Notes: a model not told the origin generated them from the sequence alone. 27,205 bases of DNA from an uncultured Ruminococcus sp. (GCA_900545125.1 UQXS01000007.1:1-27205), one strand, 5' to 3'; positions 17,598 through 24,804 are shown, counted from the stretch's first letter. A program made the numbers and translations.

Positions 17598-18334
17598 TTC
17601 CCTGCCTTGACGTTCGCAACGGCAAGGTAGTTAAAGGAGTAAATTTTGAGGGAATACGTGACGTAGGCGATCCTGTAGAATGTGCGGAGGAGTACAATAA
17701 ACAGGGTGCAGACGAGATCGTTTTTTATGATATCACTGCATCTTTCGAGGGCAGGGGAGTTTTCCTTGACGTTGTAAGAGAAACTGCCAGAAAGGTATTT
17801 GTTCCGCTTACGGTAGGCGGAGGAATCAAAACTGTTGACGATATCCGTGAAACGCTCCGTGCCGGTGCGGATAAAGTTTCTGTGAATTCCCAGGCGGTGA
17901 AAAATCCGCAGCTTATCAGGGACGGCGCTGATATTTTTGGAAGTCAGTGCATATGCGTAGGTATCGACGCAAAAAAAATAGCCGACAATAAATGGACGGT
18001 TTTCATTAACGGCGGACGTGTCGATATGGGAATAGACCTTATCGACTGGGTTCATCAGATCGAACAGCTCGGTGCAGGGGAGATTTGTCTCAATTCCATA
18101 GATGCCGACGGTACAAAAAACGGATTTGACATCGAAATGCTGAAGGCAGTCTGCGATAATTGCAGTATTCCGGTAATTGCAAGCGGCGGAGCAGGCAAAA
18201 TAAGCGACTTTGCGGAAGTTTTTGAGAAAACCGGAGCAACAGCGGCTCTTGCGGCATCTCTCTTCCACTTTAAGGAACTGACCGTTCAGGAAGTAAAGGA
18301 TTATTGCAAAAACAGAGGTGTGGTTATAAGATGA
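17579..18334 (+). CDS. hisF: Imidazole glycerol phosphate synthase, cyclase subunit
   Basis: TIM-barrel cyclase that, with HisH, turns PRFAR and ammonia into imidazoleglycerol phosphate and AICAR. The 251-aa product has IIPCLDVRNGKVVKGVNFEG with the catalytic Asp11, TVGGGIKTVDDIRETL, the second catalytic aspartate in CVGIDAKKI, and IASGGAGKISDF. The start at 17579 (AGGAGG at 17565-17570) lies inside the end of the preceding unknown gene. The stop overlaps the next start (ATGA at 18331). Confidence 0.97.
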   Translation: MLAKRIIPCLDVRNGKVVKGVNFEGIRDVGDPVECAEEYNKQGADEIVFYDITASFEGRGVFLDVVRETARKVFVPLTVGGGIKTVDDIRETLRAGADKVSVNSQAVKNPQLIRDGADIFGSQCICVGIDAKKIADNKWTVFINGGRVDMGIDLIDWVHQIEQLGAGEICLNSIDADGTKNGFDIEMLKAVCDNCSIPVIASGGAGKISDFAEVFEKTGATAALAASLFHFKELTVQEVKDYCKNRGVVIR

Positions 18335-19386
18335 CTTTTGTTAAGAAAAATCTTGCCGGACTTATTTTCTGCCTGTGCATAGCCATTCCGTCGTGGTTTC
18401 TTGGAAAACTTGTTCCCGTTATCGGAGGACCTGTATTTGCTATAATCGCCGGAATGATACTCACTCTTATCATAAAGGATAAGTCACGGTTTCAGAGCGG
18501 TATCACTTTTACGTCAAAAAAGATACTTCAATATGCGGTTATACTTCTTGGATTCGGACTGAATCTTTCAACCATTCTGAAAACCGGGGGAAAATCGCTG
18601 CCTGTTATTGTTTCGACCATTTCAATCTCTCTTATAACGGCATTTGTGCTTTGCAGGGTAATGAAGATACCATCCAAAACGGCGACGCTTGTAGGTGTCG
18701 GTTCGAGTATCTGCGGAGGTTCGGCGATTGCCGCAGCCGCTCCGGTAATAGATGCCGATGATGAGGAGATCGCTCAGTCGATTTCGGTAATTTTTCTGTT
18801 CAACGTAATTGCTGCGCTGATATTCCCTGCCTTCGGAGGATTGCTTGGACTTTCAAACGAGGGATTCGGTCTTTTTGCAGGAACAGCTGTAAATGATACG
18901 TCATCCGTAACGGCGGCAGCGTCGGCATGGGACGGCATTCACGGCAGCAATACTCTCGAAACTGCAACGATAGTAAAACTGACAAGAACCCTTGCTATTA
19001 TTCCTATTACTCTTGTTCTTGCTTTTATAAGGATGAAGAGCGAAAAGAAAAATAATGCAGGTTCGGCATCCGGCTCTAATTTCAGCTTTAAAAAGATTTT
19101 CCCCATGTTTATTATTTATTTTGTTCTTGCATCTGTGATTACGACCGTTGTCACCAGTGTATTTGACGGAAATTCTGAGGTTCTCAATACTGCAAACAGT
19201 ATTTTCGGATTTCTGAAAGATACAAGTAAATTCTTTATTATAATGGCAATGGCGGCTATCGGAATGAACACTAATATCGTTAAGCTTATAAAAACAGGAG
19301 GAAAGCCGATATTTCTTGGCTTCTGCTGCTGGACGGCGATTACCTGTGTAAGTCTTGGAATGCAGCATATTATCGGAATATGGTAA
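18331..19386 (+). CDS. YeiH/UPF0324-family membrane protein (putative sulfate exporter)
   Basis: Integral membrane protein of 351 aa in the YeiH family (UPF0324, annotated as putative sulfate exporter family). Hydrophobic segments fill the chain, about ten by eye. Family motifs are the N-terminal PVIGGPVFAIIAGM, LQYAVILLGFGLNL, GVGSSICGGSAIAAAAPVI, FLFNVIAALIFP, and GTAVNDTSSVTAAAS. The substrate is not experimentally firm for the family. The ATG at 18331 overlaps the hisF stop, so it is translated as part of the his operon, upstream of hisI and hisE. An in-frame upstream start at 18304 would lie inside hisF and lacks a ribosome binding site. No role in histidine synthesis is known. Confidence 0.9.
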   Translation: MTFVKKNLAGLIFCLCIAIPSWFLGKLVPVIGGPVFAIIAGMILTLIIKDKSRFQSGITFTSKKILQYAVILLGFGLNLSTILKTGGKSLPVIVSTISISLITAFVLCRVMKIPSKTATLVGVGSSICGGSAIAAAAPVIDADDEEIAQSISVIFLFNVIAALIFPAFGGLLGLSNEGFGLFAGTAVNDTSSVTAAASAWDGIHGSNTLETATIVKLTRTLAIIPITLVLAFIRMKSEKKNNAGSASGSNFSFKKIFPMFIIYFVLASVITTVVTSVFDGNSEVLNTANSIFGFLKDTSKFFIIMAMAAIGMNTNIVKLIKTGGKPIFLGFCCWTAITCVSLGMQHIIGIW

Positions 19387-19432
19387 TTACGAACGTTTAT
19401 AACGTCTCTCTGGACGTGATAGGAGAAAAAAT

Positions 19433-19777
19433 ATGATAAAAATAGATTTGAACGATCTCGACAAATTTTTCGTCAAGGGAGAGCTTATCCCTGCAATATG
19501 TTACGAGGTCAATACAAAAACTGTTCTCATGCTTGCGTATATGAACAAGGAGAGTCTGAAAAAGACTCTTGAAACAGGCTATACATGGTTCTGGAGCCGT
19601 TCCCGTCAGGAATACTGGAATAAGGGGGCAACATCTGGACATCTGCAAAAAGTCGTTTCGATTTACGGCGACTGCGACAACGACACACTGCTTGTAAATG
19701 TGGAGCAGACAGGTGTTGCCTGTCACACGGGAAGCTACAGCTGCTTTTTTAATGAAATTTATAATACGGAGGAATAA
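19433..19777 (+). CDS. hisI: Phosphoribosyl-AMP cyclohydrolase
   Basis: Zinc-dependent hydrolysis that opens the adenine ring of phosphoribosyl-AMP to give ProFAR. The 114-aa product is a stand-alone HisI, not the HisIE fusion. It contains LAYMNKESLKKTLETG, WFWSRSRQEYWNKGATSG, and the metal-binding GDCDNDTLL and GVACHTGSYSCFF with conserved Cys, His and Asp ligands. A 46-base gap after the YeiH gene holds a small ACGTC/GACGT stem and a ribosome binding site (AGGAG). hisE follows three bases after the stop. Confidence 0.97.
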   Translation: MIKIDLNDLDKFFVKGELIPAICYEVNTKTVLMLAYMNKESLKKTLETGYTWFWSRSRQEYWNKGATSGHLQKVVSIYGDCDNDTLLVNVEQTGVACHTGSYSCFFNEIYNTEE

Positions 19778-19780
19778 AAA

Positions 19781-20119
19781 ATGACTGTATATCAGGAAAT
19801 CTTTGAAGTAATCAAGGAACGCAAAAAGCAATACGAAAGCGGTACTGCTGCTGAGAATTCATACACCTGCTATCTTTTTGAAAAGGGTGTTGATAAGATC
19901 TGCAAGAAAGTAGGAGAAGAAGCTACCGAGACGGTCATCGCTGCTAAAAACGGCGATAACGACGAGCTGATGAATGAGATCAATGATCTTCTTTATCATG
20001 TTATGGTTCTCTGTGCAAATCAGGGACTTGAGTGGACGGAGGTTGAAAGAATTCTTGACGAGAGAAACGAAAAGATCGGCAACCTGAAAAAATTCCATAC
20101 AGTAGATAAGAATTCATAA
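19781..20119 (+). CDS. hisE: Phosphoribosyl-ATP pyrophosphatase
   Basis: MazG-fold pyrophosphohydrolase that converts phosphoribosyl-ATP to phosphoribosyl-AMP, the second pathway step. At 112 aa it is a stand-alone HisE. The signature KKVGEEATETVIAAKNGDND followed by ELMNEINDLLYHVMVL carries the metal-binding acidic residues. Its ribosome binding site (GGAGG) lies in the last codons of hisI. It is the last gene of the operon; a strong terminator begins four bases after the stop. Confidence 0.97.
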   Translation: MTVYQEIFEVIKERKKQYESGTAAENSYTCYLFEKGVDKICKKVGEEATETVIAAKNGDNDELMNEINDLLYHVMVLCANQGLEWTEVERILDERNEKIGNLKKFHTVDKNS

Positions 20120-20122
20120 TTG

Positions 20123-20157
20123 AAAACCGGGAGCATCATATGTGTTCCCGGTTTTTT
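20123..20157. terminator. Bidirectional terminator between hisE and the convergent regulator
   Basis: AAAACCGGGA (20123-20132) pairs with TCCCGGTTTT (20146-20155), a perfect 10-bp stem that can extend inward by G-U and C-G pairs, followed by a T-run (20152-20157). Read in reverse it is preceded by A's that give a U-run on the other strand. The stop codon of the convergent regulator (20136-20138) sits in the loop region, so one hairpin serves both transcripts. Confidence 0.9.
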
Positions 20158-20879
20158 CTGTATTCTGTCGGCGGAATATCATAATAGGCTTTGAAAGCTG
20201 CTGTAAATTTGCTCTGACTTTCATATCCGACCTGTTCGCTTATCTGCGCCATATTCAGATCGGTTTCACGCAGAAGTTTTGCGGCAAGTTCCATGCGGTG
20301 TTCTTTTATGTGAGAAGCAAGGGAATTTCCGTAAACAGAACGGAAAACCTTTTTTAATGTAGTGGGATTTATTAAAAACTGTCGGGCAAGCGTATCAATA
20401 GTGATTCTCTGACCGATATTTTCTGTGAGGTAATCGTGAACACGCCGGACAATTTCGATTTGTTCCGACTTATACTGAGTCAGATGTGCCACCTCACACA
20501 GCTTTGTTCCGCCGGATGCGGGACAGGCAATTTCCATAACCTGTTCGATCATCTTGTGAAGAAGCCGGCTTTGTTCCGTATCGGAAGCACGGTAATAGAC
20601 CTCTTTTCCGTCACGTCGGCAAGCGATAAGTCCGCTGCTTTTAAGTGGGCGCAGATGATGCGATACGGCAGGACTGGACATTTCAAGCATGGCGGAAATA
20701 TTTATCACACATTCTTCGCAGTGGCAGAGAAGCCAGAAAATGCGTATTCTGGTAGTATCGCCGAGCTGCTTGAATATATCGGCAATGATCTGAAAATTAT
20801 CTGCAAGATCAACCTGCGACTTTATAAGTTCGATCTCGTTTTTTTCTCCGTGCTGATGGGGAAGCTGAGTGTATTGCAT
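20136..20879 (-). CDS. ArsR/SmtB-AraC fusion metal-responsive regulator
   Basis: A 247-aa protein that joins two DNA-binding domains. Residues about 28-100 are an ArsR/SmtB winged helix (ADIFKQLGDTTRIRIFWLL, SPAVSHHLRPLKSSGLI, DGKEVYYRASD). Its metal-type cysteine cluster LCHCEEC (C52, C54, C57) is at the position of the ELCVCD site of CadC/ArsR, and two N-terminal histidines (H8, H10) might also be ligands. Residues about 143-245 are an AraC-type double helix-turn-helix (ITIDTLARQFLINPTTLKKVF, ISEQVGYESQSKFTAAFKAY, PPTEYRK). It is divergent from a metal ATPase, its likely target. AAAGGAG lies six bases before the ATG. The metal cannot be decided from sequence; Zn, Cd or Pb are plausible from the cysteines and the ATPase. 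Confidence 0.92.
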   Translation of the reverse strand: MQYTQLPHQHGEKNEIELIKSQVDLADNFQIIADIFKQLGDTTRIRIFWLLCHCEECVINISAMLEMSSPAVSHHLRPLKSSGLIACRRDGKEVYYRASDTEQSRLLHKMIEQVMEIACPASGGTKLCEVAHLTQYKSEQIEIVRRVHDYLTENIGQRITIDTLARQFLINPTTLKKVFRSVYGNSLASHIKEHRMELAAKLLRETDLNMAQISEQVGYESQSKFTAAFKAYYDIPPTEYRKNREHI

Positions 20880-20891
20880 GATATGCTCCTT

Positions 20892-20930
20892 TCTTTTGTC
20901 CGTTTGGAAATATCTTTTGTCCGTTTGGAA
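20892..20930. repeat. 18-bp perfect direct repeat, 21-bp period
   Basis: TCTTTTGTCCGTTTGGAA occurs at 20892-20909 and again at 20913-20930. The period is 21 bp, two turns of B-DNA. The pair lies in the transcribed leader of the regulator, next to its ribosome binding site, and about 54-92 bp upstream of the predicted start of the HMA-ATPase transcript. Direct half-sites 21 bp apart suit an AraC-type domain, as in the AraC I1-I2 sites; this assignment is inference. Confidence 0.75.
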
Positions 20931-20948
20931 GAATATCGTTATTTTATA

Positions 20949-20977
20949 TTGACTTAATTCTGTATTTATATTATACT
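20949..20977 (+). promoter_or_regulatory. Promoter of the HMA protein / metal ATPase operon
   Basis: TTGACT (20949-20954), 17 bases, TATACT (20972-20977): a near-consensus sigma-A promoter. The start would be near 20984, giving a leader of about 49 bases before the ATG at 21033. Its -10 overlaps the -10 of the opposite-strand promoter. Confidence 0.8.
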
Positions 20978-20998
20978 ACAATTACAGTGATTAAGCAA
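20970..20998 (-). promoter_or_regulatory. Promoter of the ArsR-AraC regulator
   Basis: On the minus strand TTGCTT (20998-20993), 17 bases, TATAAT (20975-20970). Transcription would start near 20963 and run through the 18-bp direct repeats before the regulator's ribosome binding site. Four of the six -10 base pairs are shared with the + strand promoter. Confidence 0.75.
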
Positions 20999-21010
20999 GT
21001 GTTTAATTGT
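20978..21010. promoter_or_regulatory. Candidate ArsR-type operator (inverted repeat)
   Basis: ACAATTA (20978-20984) and TAATTGT (21004-21010) form a perfect 7-bp inverted repeat with a 19-bp spacer. It covers the start point of the + promoter and the -35 of the - promoter, so a bound repressor could block both. The arms are AT-rich and the spacer is longer than in the known SmtB/CadC operators, so this is tentative. Confidence 0.4.
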
Positions 21011-21032
21011 GAAGAAACGGAGGAATCTTACT

Positions 21033-21251
21033 ATGAAAAAGACCTATAAAATTGAAGTGGACTGTGCCAACTGTGCAAATCTTATGGAGGATGCTGCACG
21101 CAAAACCGCAGGAGTTGCATCGGCAACAGTGAATTTCATGACGCAAAAGATGATCGTGGAGTTCGAGGACGGAAGCGATCCGAAGAGCGTTATGCAGAAT
21201 GTTCTGAAAGCCTGCAGGAAGGCAGAACCGGACTGTGAAATCGTTTTTTAA
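21033..21251 (+). CDS. Stand-alone HMA-domain protein (metal-binding chaperone)
   Basis: A 72-aa heavy-metal-associated domain. The ligand motif is DCANCANLMEDAARK, with the two cysteines in the CxxC arrangement and a preceding aspartate, as seen in Cd/Zn/Pb ATPase domains. The rest follows the beta-alpha-beta pattern (GVASATVNFMTQKMIVEFEDG). It probably binds metal and passes it to the ATPase encoded 15 bases downstream, which has no such domain of its own. The ATG at 21033 has CGGAGGA (21018-21024) at good spacing; a GTG at 21009 would add eight residues but lacks a ribosome binding site. Confidence 0.92.
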   Translation: MKKTYKIEVDCANCANLMEDAARKTAGVASATVNFMTQKMIVEFEDGSDPKSVMQNVLKACRKAEPDCEIVF

Positions 21252-21266
21252 AAGGAGGTCAACGTT

Positions 21267-23282
21267 ATGCAGGAAATTATCGTTAATGTTCTGCTCGGCG
21301 TGGTCGTTATATCTGCCGCAGGAATGCTTGCTTTTTCCGGCAGACTCAGCTCCGAAATGACAAAAAAGCAGCGGAAAATGATGATACGCATTCTGATATC
21401 TTCCGCCGTTCTTCTTGGACTTCAGTTCGTTCCTGCTGAAGCATTCGATGCACTTGACGATTATCTGTTCAAATCCGCCGGACGCTGGATTCGTTTTTCG
21501 TGTTATCTGGCTGATTATTTCATTATCGGATACGATATTCTCAGAAAAGCTTTGAAAGGGATATGCAACAGACGGATATTTGACGAAAATTTCCTTATGG
21601 CGGCAGCCACAGTCGGAGCTATGGCACTGGCAATATATGAAAACGGCGATTATCTTGAGGCAATAGCGGTAATGCTTTTCTATCAAATAGGGGAATGGTT
21701 TCAGAGCTACGCCGTCGGCAGAAGCAGACGCAATATCAGCGAACTTATGGATATCCGTCCTGATTATGCCAATGTTGAAGCAGACGGAAGATTGGCACAG
21801 GTCGATCCTGACGAAGTTGAAGTCGGAAGCATAATCATTGTCTGCCCCGGAGAAAAAATTCCGATAGACGGAATCATTGCCGAGGGAAGTTCCAGTCTTA
21901 ACACAAGCGCAATTACAGGAGAAAGCCTGCCGAAAGAAGTAAAGGCAGGGGATGAAGTAATAAGCGGATGCATAAGCATGACCGGAGTTCTGAAAATAAA
22001 GACAACAAAGGAATTCGGGGAATCTACAGTTTCCAGAATACTTGATCTGGTGGAGAATGCAAGTTCGTGCAAATCAAAATCGGAGAATTTTATTTCAAAA
22101 TTTGCCAGGATCTATACTCCAGCTGTATGTTATGGCGCATTGGCTCTGGCAATACTGCCGCCGCTTGTTCGGATGCTCTTTATGGGATGTTCCGCAAGCT
22201 GGGGAGTATGGATATATCGTGCGCTCACGTTTCTCGTTATCAGTTGTCCGTGCGCACTTGTTATCAGTATTCCGCTGAGCTTCTTTGCAGGAATCGGAGG
22301 AGCGAGCGGAGAGGGAATTCTTATAAAAGGTTCGGATTTTCTTGAAAGTCTTTCCAAAACCGGAATAGTCGTTTTCGATAAGACGGGTACGCTTACTCAG
22401 GGTGTGTTCGAGGTCAACGGCATCCATCATAACGAGATACCGGAAGAAAAGCTTATTGAATATGCGGCTCTTGCAGAGAGTGCATCATCTCATCCGATAA
22501 GCAGAAGTCTTATGCGTGCATACGGCAAAGAACCGGATCTTTCACGTGTAAGTGATATACAGGAGATAAGCGGTTTCGGAGTTATCGCAAGAGTTGACGG
22601 AAAAGAAATCGCAGCAGGAAATGACAAGCTGATGAAACGACTGAATATTTCATATATCGGATGCAGTTATGCAGGAACTATTGTTCATACGGCTGTTGAC
22701 GGCGTTTATGCCGGTCACATTGTTATATCGGATGCTGTAAAGCCTGATTCGGCGGCTGCCCTGTCGCTGCTTAAAGAATCCGGTGTGAAAAAGATCGTCA
22801 TGCTTACCGGTGATGCTAAAAAAGCGGCAGATCAGGCTGCATCTGAGCTTGGTATCAGCGAGTTCTACAGTGAATTGCTTCCTGACGATAAAGTTGAAAA
22901 GGTTGAAGAACTGCTGCAAAGCAAGCCGGATAAAGCAAAGCTCGTATTCGTAGGCGATGGTATTAACGATGCTCCGGTTCTGTCACGTGCCGATATAGGA
23001 ATCGCAATGGGAGCAATGGGATCGGATGCGGCTATTGAGGCAGCTGATGTGGTTCTTATGGACGACAATCCCATGAAGATAACTCAGGCTATCAGAATAT
23101 CACGCAAATGTATGAGGATTGTTTATCAGAATATTATTTTTGCGCTTGCTGTTAAGTTTGCCTGTCTTGCTCTTGGGGCTGTAGGTATCGCCAATATGTA
23201 TCTTGCGGTTTTTGCCGATGTTGGTGTTATGGTTCTTGCAGTACTGAATGCAATAAGATGTCTTTTTGTGAAAAAAGTATAA
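21267..23282 (+). CDS. Heavy-metal translocating P1B-type ATPase (Cd/Zn/Pb type, CadA/ZntA-like)
   Basis: Membrane pump that uses ATP to export divalent soft metals. The 671-aa chain has about eight membrane segments. In order: an N-terminal region without an HMA domain, the actuator loop with TGESLPKEVKAGDEV, the metal-binding SCPCALVIS (C327, C329) in membrane helix 6, the phosphorylation site DKTGTLTQG (D371), the SSHPISRSL histidine-proline motif of P1B pumps, and GDGINDAPVLSRADIGIAMG in the hinge. The CPC followed by ALVIS and the near-terminal D (VFADVGVMVLAVLNAIR) fit the Zn/Cd/Pb subgroup and not the Cu subgroup. AAAGGAGG precedes the ATG. It is co-transcribed with the HMA protein and divergent from the ArsR-AraC regulator. 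Confidence 0.95.
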   Translation: MQEIIVNVLLGVVVISAAGMLAFSGRLSSEMTKKQRKMMIRILISSAVLLGLQFVPAEAFDALDDYLFKSAGRWIRFSCYLADYFIIGYDILRKALKGICNRRIFDENFLMAAATVGAMALAIYENGDYLEAIAVMLFYQIGEWFQSYAVGRSRRNISELMDIRPDYANVEADGRLAQVDPDEVEVGSIIIVCPGEKIPIDGIIAEGSSSLNTSAITGESLPKEVKAGDEVISGCISMTGVLKIKTTKEFGESTVSRILDLVENASSCKSKSENFISKFARIYTPAVCYGALALAILPPLVRMLFMGCSASWGVWIYRALTFLVISCPCALVISIPLSFFAGIGGASGEGILIKGSDFLESLSKTGIVVFDKTGTLTQGVFEVNGIHHNEIPEEKLIEYAALAESASSHPISRSLMRAYGKEPDLSRVSDIQEISGFGVIARVDGKEIAAGNDKLMKRLNISYIGCSYAGTIVHTAVDGVYAGHIVISDAVKPDSAAALSLLKESGVKKIVMLTGDAKKAADQAASELGISEFYSELLPDDKVEKVEELLQSKPDKAKLVFVGDGINDAPVLSRADIGIAMGAMGSDAAIEAADVVLMDDNPMKITQAIRISRKCMRIVYQNIIFALAVKFACLALGAVGIANMYLAVFADVGVMVLAVLNAIRCLFVKKV

Positions 23283-23286
23283 AGAT

Positions 23287-23330
23287 AACGGGTTTACGGA
23301 TAATATTACATCCGGAAACCCGTTGTTTTT
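23287..23330 (+). terminator. Terminator of the metal ATPase operon
   Basis: AACGGGTTT (23287-23295) pairs with AAACCCGTT (23316-23324). After one A-G mismatch, CGGAT pairs with ATCCG inside, with an eight-base loop. T's follow at 23326-23330. It begins four bases after the ATPase stop and overlaps the last bases of the convergent GH8 gene, so it may stop that transcript too, although the opposite-strand U-run is weaker. Confidence 0.88.
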
Positions 23331-24771
23331 ATTTCCTGCCAGATATCAGCAGCTTTTTTATTTCGCAGAGATCGAATGAATCAATGATGCCGTCTTTGCA
23401 CAGATCACCGGCTTTCCAGTCGGCAAGATCAGAGCCGGAAACAGATAATATCCATTTCTGCATCAGTACGGCATCTGCGATAGTAAGTTTCCCGTCGGCG
23501 TTGACATCACCTCTGACAGTGTTGTTTGCTTCGGGAACTATCCAGCCGCCGTCATCTGCGATCAGGCACAGCATTTTTATAGTATCGCCGTAGTATACAT
23601 CATCGCCATAGTTTAGCAGAACATCACGTATTTGATCGTGCCATTGCGTATTACCGCCGCATTTTGCAGAAATTAGCAGCGGTGCGACAAAGCAGAGATC
23701 GTTATAATCTTCGACAGGAGTTCCGGTTGGAGTGTATCCTGCTATTATTTCCCATGGATCGCCCTTTGTAGAATTCATCATGAAATTATCAATTGTATTT
23801 GCAAAAGCAAGTGAATCTGCATTGCCGTTTATGAGATAGTCCATGCTTATTCTCCAGGGGGTACGGCAGCTGTTATAGTAGTAATTTCCGTCATTTTCGC
23901 TTTCAAGAAAGTCGGCTGGTGCAGGAATGTATTTTCCATTGGCGTCACGTATCACAAAATCGGGCAGGATTCCTGTTTTATATTCTTGAACAATGCTGTT
24001 TATTATTCCGTATGTTGTATCATAGACTTTCAGCCAGTTATCATCGCCTGTAACTTCTGCAAAGACAGGCAGATACTGGACGATAAAATCAGAACATCTT
24101 GTGGCTGAATAATAGTTTTCCGATTTGTCGCACTCAGAGACCCAGTCGCCGAGAGTGAGAGTCCAGTATTCGTGGTTGACATCGTATTTCATAATATCGC
24201 TGATAACTGCGGCAGCTTCGGAACGATAGTCGATCTCGCCTTCGCTTCCCCATATGGAGTCCGCCATAAGAAGTGAGTAGGCAATATCCATGTCACCGTC
24301 TGTTGCAGAATCGCAGGGGCCGCCTGTCATGCTGCCCTCGTTTGCTCCGTCAATCAGGGATGTTCCGTTGTCGCACTGCTGCCACGACATCAGATTTGAA
24401 CCAATATCACTGGGATGAGCTTTGAAGTAGCGGTACATTCCGTCAAAATAAGATTTTGCGTTTTCGTCATATTCAGCCATACTTGCAGTTATCAGCATAC
24501 CGTATCCGTGGGCTTCTGAAACGGTTACAGGGACTGATTGATTTCCGCCGCTGTATTTTTCTTCACTGTAGTAAACGTAATATTGCACTTCGTCAGTGAC
24601 GTATTTATCCTGTACAATGTATTTATCTTTCCAGTGCTGATAAAAGTTTACTGTATCGTCTGAAAGCTGCAATGCGTTTGCGTCAATTGTATTTTCTGTA
24701 TTGGTTATACAGAAAACGCCTTGTGAGATCACAGCGGCAATAGTAAATGCCGAAAGTCTTTTCATCCACAT
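23329..24771 (-). CDS. Secreted GH8 glycosidase with type I dockerin
   Basis: Extracellular endo-acting glycoside hydrolase of family 8 (cellulase, lichenase, chitosanase or xylanase activities occur there), 480 aa. Residues 1 to about 33 are a signal peptide (MKRL, hydrophobic core, DANA). The catalytic domain shows SEAHGYGM with the likely general acid E86, SATDGDMDIAYSLLMAD (156-171), ADFLESENDG (E290) and YYYNSCRTPWRI (N300, R303). The last 61 residues are a dockerin: duplicated Ca-binding segments GDVNADGKLTIADAVLMQKW and GDLCKDGIIDSFDLCEIKK. It would attach to cohesins of a cellulosome-like complex or surface scaffold; none is encoded here. GGAGG sits nine bases before the ATG. Substrate is not certain. 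Confidence 0.94.
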   Translation of the reverse strand: MWMKRLSAFTIAAVISQGVFCITNTENTIDANALQLSDDTVNFYQHWKDKYIVQDKYVTDEVQYYVYYSEEKYSGGNQSVPVTVSEAHGYGMLITASMAEYDENAKSYFDGMYRYFKAHPSDIGSNLMSWQQCDNGTSLIDGANEGSMTGGPCDSATDGDMDIAYSLLMADSIWGSEGEIDYRSEAAAVISDIMKYDVNHEYWTLTLGDWVSECDKSENYYSATRCSDFIVQYLPVFAEVTGDDNWLKVYDTTYGIINSIVQEYKTGILPDFVIRDANGKYIPAPADFLESENDGNYYYNSCRTPWRISMDYLINGNADSLAFANTIDNFMMNSTKGDPWEIIAGYTPTGTPVEDYNDLCFVAPLLISAKCGGNTQWHDQIRDVLLNYGDDVYYGDTIKMLCLIADDGGWIVPEANNTVRGDVNADGKLTIADAVLMQKWILSVSGSDLADWKAGDLCKDGIIDSFDLCEIKKLLISGRK

Positions 24772-24804
24772 TATAATATACCTCCGAAACTATATATTAA
24801 TTTT

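Noticed and set aside
18304..18330. Earlier start of the YeiH-type protein inside hisF
   Set aside because: The added residues are polar and the start lacks a ribosome binding site. The ATG at 18331 overlapping the hisF stop matches the pattern of this operon.
20892..20930. CRISPR-like repeat
   Set aside because: Only two copies of 18 bp with a 3-bp gap and no spacers; better explained as tandem protein-binding sites or slippage.
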